Of a stretch of 14,368 nt of DNA, positions 12,518 to 14,368 are shown piece by piece (position 1 is the stretch's first letter; each line of letters begins with the position of its first letter). A program made the position numbers and the translations under genes. This DNA comes from an uncultured Sulfurimonas sp. (lineage in GTDB: Bacteria > Campylobacterota > Campylobacteria > Campylobacterales > Sulfurimonadaceae), in assembly GCA_937914675.1 (NCBI GenBank), contig CALDOC010000512.1, positions 1 to 14,368 on the forward strand, read 5' to 3'. A model generated the notes under the pieces. It searched no databases. It worked only from the letters and a program-made list of their open reading frames with translations, and was not told the DNA's origin.

Positions 12518-14368
12518 GATTTATATACCTAACGCTGCTACTTATGGCGTCTCTCTACTCGGCGGAGTTTGGAGATATTTCTTTAGTCGTCATAAAAGAT
12601 GGAAGACCTCTTATGAATCAAAACTTCGTCATTTACAAAGTGCTGAAAAACGACTCGAAAACAACGCTTGACAAAACGACGCCAATAAACGCAAAAACCG
12701 ACGAAGATGGGTACTTCTACTCTAAAATGGCGACTGGCGACTACCAAATACAACTCATTTCACGAGACAATGGAATAGCTCAAGCGTTTGTCAGAAAAAA
12801 CGTCGCCGTCAAAAGTGGAGAAGAGTCTCAAATCATCGTATCCTTAAAAGCGGACAACGGCTTGGCGTTTATAGACGCCGAAGCGCCCACTGAGACGAAC
12901 GCGCCAAGCGTTGTTCAATTGGCAAAAGTCCAAACTGGCTCTCTCTTGCTGACGCTGTTCTCTTCGCAAGACAAAAAGAAAATAGCCAAAGCGACCATTT
13001 ACGTAAAAGGTCTTAACGCGGAAGCTTCATCTGATAAAAACGGTTTCGTGGATTTAACCTTGCCTGAGGGTGAGCAAACGTTGTCCATTATTCACTCGGA
13101 CTTTAGCGCTCAAACCATAAAAGTGACCATTATCGCAAAAGAGGCCATCTCAAAAACTCTTGAACTCTCGCCCGTCGCCATGGAGTTAGACGAGTTTGTT
13201 GTTTTGGCTCCTCATATTGAAGGAAGCGTCGCCGCCGTCATTGCCGAGCAAAAAAACAATGACGCCGTTGGCGACGTCCTCGGAAGCGAACAGTTTGGCA
13301 AAAGTGGCGACAGCAGCGTCGCGTCCGCGCTTAAACGAGTAAGCGGCGTCACCATCGTTGGTGGAAAATACGTTTACGTCAGAGGTTTGGGAGACAGATA
13401 CTCAACCGTCATGCTCAACGGACTTCATATTCCATCGCCAGAGCCTACGAAAAGGGTCGTCCCTCTTGACATATTTCCAACCTCCGTCGTAGAGAGCATC
13501 ACCATTCAAAAGTCCTACACAGGAGACATTCCAGCGTCGTTTGGCGGTGGAACGGTTCTTATAAAGAGCAAAGACATTCCAAAAGACGATGATGGTTACG
13601 TAAAACTAGGATTAGAACTAATCGCCAATGACTCTACGGGTAAAAGCGTAACGACAAATTCGGACAACTCCAAACCTCTACCCGCCAGTGTTACCAACGC
13701 GGGACATAATTTTTCACAATTGGCGAAACAGACGCAAAACGTTGTAGAGTATAGAACGCTAAATCATGCAAAGACTACTTTGCAACCCGGCGTGAAATTT
13801 GAACTCTCCGGCGCTAAAAGTTTCGTTTTGTCCGATAACTTCACTTTAGGCGCGGCGGCCACTTTTAGCTATAAAAACTCGGCTGATGGCTATGATATCG
13901 TGAACGACAAATACGTACTTTCCAATGGCGCGACCACTCCTTATCATGCCGCCAACATTCAAACGCAAGAAACTACTTTGAGCGAGCAAACGGCGGGAAC
14001 GCTTAACGTTGGCATGGAGTATTACAAAAAGAATAAAATCAAATACTCCTATTTTACGACTTCCAATAATGACGATCGAACCGTCCAATCAAAAATAAAT
14101 TATGGAGCTGGAGAGGACGTAAGAGATAAAACCTACTATGAATATTCAACGAAAAACGTCACTACGAATCAACTTATAGGCAGCAATGAAATCGCTTTTT
14201 CAAATTCAACCGATGGATATTTTGACAACTTAAAAATAGACTGGGCATGGGAAAACGCCCAAGCGACGAGGGATGAACCGGGCACGCTGGAATATAACTA
14301 TCTAAGCAACGCGACAACTCCCGAGTACTGGGATAAGAATGGAAATTATTACTACTATTTTAAACTAA
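12514..14368 (+). CDS. TonB-dependent outer-membrane receptor, 3' end outside window
   Basis: Open frame from ATG 12514 to the window end (618 complete codons, no stop). A signal peptide (about 1-17) is followed by two beta-sandwich segments of the carboxypeptidase-regulatory type (about 20-111 and 141-218), both with a D-x-x-G-x turn (TDEDGYF, SDKNGFV). The TonB-box-like LDEFVVLAP (225-233) precedes the plug domain (about 250-355), which carries YVRGLGDRYSTVMLNG, EPTKRVVPLDIFPTSVVESI and ASFGGGTVLIKS. Barrel strands begin about 360. This plug belongs to a subfamily I recall from Shewanella-like bacteria and other phyla, without an assigned siderophore. No STN signalling domain is present. 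The ATG overlaps the TPR stop. It is the likely client of the upstream TonB; the substrate is unknown. Confidence 0.93.
   Translation, partial: MRFIYLTLLLMASLYSAEFGDISLVVIKDGRPLMNQNFVIYKVLKNDSKTTLDKTTPINAKTDEDGYFYSKMATGDYQIQLISRDNGIAQAFVRKNVAVKSGEESQIIVSLKADNGLAFIDAEAPTETNAPSVVQLAKVQTGSLLLTLFSSQDKKKIAKATIYVKGLNAEASSDKNGFVDLTLPEGEQTLSIIHSDFSAQTIKVTIIAKEAISKTLELSPVAMELDEFVVLAPHIEGSVAAVIAEQKNNDAVGDVLGSEQFGKSGDSSVASALKRVSGVTIVGGKYVYVRGLGDRYSTVMLNGLHIPSPEPTKRVVPLDIFPTSVVESITIQKSYTGDIPASFGGGTVLIKSKDIPKDDDGYVKLGLELIANDSTGKSVTTNSDNSKPLPASVTNAGHNFSQLAKQTQNVVEYRTLNHAKTTLQPGVKFELSGAKSFVLSDNFTLGAAATFSYKNSADGYDIVNDKYVLSNGATTPYHAANIQTQETTLSEQTAGTLNVGMEYYKKNKIKYSYFTTSNNDDRTVQSKINYGAGEDVRDKTYYEYSTKNVTTNQLIGSNEIAFSNSTDGYFDNLKIDWAWENAQATRDEPGTLEYNYLSNATTPEYWDKNGNYYYYFKL

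Noticed and set aside
12514..13263. STN signalling domain, implying sigma/anti-sigma control of the receptor
   Set aside because: The N-terminal region reads as two beta-sandwich segments with D-x-x-G turns; no secretin/TonB short N-terminal motif and no sigma or anti-sigma gene are in the window.
14362..14368. TAA at the very end of the window as a stop codon of the receptor
   Set aside because: The receptor frame reads TTT AAA CTA A at the end; the final TAA is out of frame, so the gene continues beyond the window.

Overview
The window looks like chromosomal DNA from a Campylobacterota (Epsilonproteobacteria) bacterium, probably a free-living Sulfurimonas/Sulfurovum-like lineage. The reasons are the order ilvE, SPFH protein, fused hisIE and DUF2393 proteins (as I recall, an ilvE/SPFH pair also occurs in Campylobacter jejuni), A/T-rich promoters with a good TATAAT but no clear -35, and the protein styles. 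This placement is inference; there is no rRNA or other marker in the window. No tRNA, IS element, CRISPR array or phage gene is visible.

Layout. (1) 1-3729, minus strand: a compact operon reading ilvE, SPFH/prohibitin-like membrane protein, hisIE and two adjacent DUF2393 membrane proteins, the last cut by the window edge. Gaps are 42 bp or less, and three of the four junctions touch or nearly touch. (2) 3730-6170: two convergent membrane fatty acid desaturases of the front-end type (box 3 is QIEHH in both), with stops only 12 bp apart. The first is divergent from ilvE across a short control region holding a perfect 9-bp inverted repeat. (3) 6171-7484: a beta-helix-like outer-membrane lipoprotein with its own promoter, followed by a hairpin. 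(4) 7644 to the end, plus strand: DUF3450, TtpC-like ExbB homologue, ExbB, ExbD, TonB, TPR protein and a TonB-dependent receptor (3' end outside the window). This is the gene order of the TonB2/TtpC energy-transduction systems known from Vibrio and relatives. Start/stop overlaps or very short gaps link all the genes.

How it works together. ExbB/ExbD (and the second ExbB-like protein TtpC) should use the proton gradient to drive TonB, which opens the outer-membrane receptor encoded at the end of the same operon. The lipoprotein is likely a partner at the receptor.

The most interesting signal is regulatory. The promoters of the lipoprotein and of the TonB operon both carry an array of 11-bp direct repeats sharing the 9-mer TGTCACCAA. 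In both, the array ends exactly 5 bp before a TATAAT and no -35 is visible. This is the architecture of a Pho box (PhoB-type response regulator). It suggests that lipoprotein and TonB2 operon form one regulon, perhaps for uptake of phosphate or phosphorus compounds. The array and its phasing are seen directly; the PhoB assignment and the substrate are inference.
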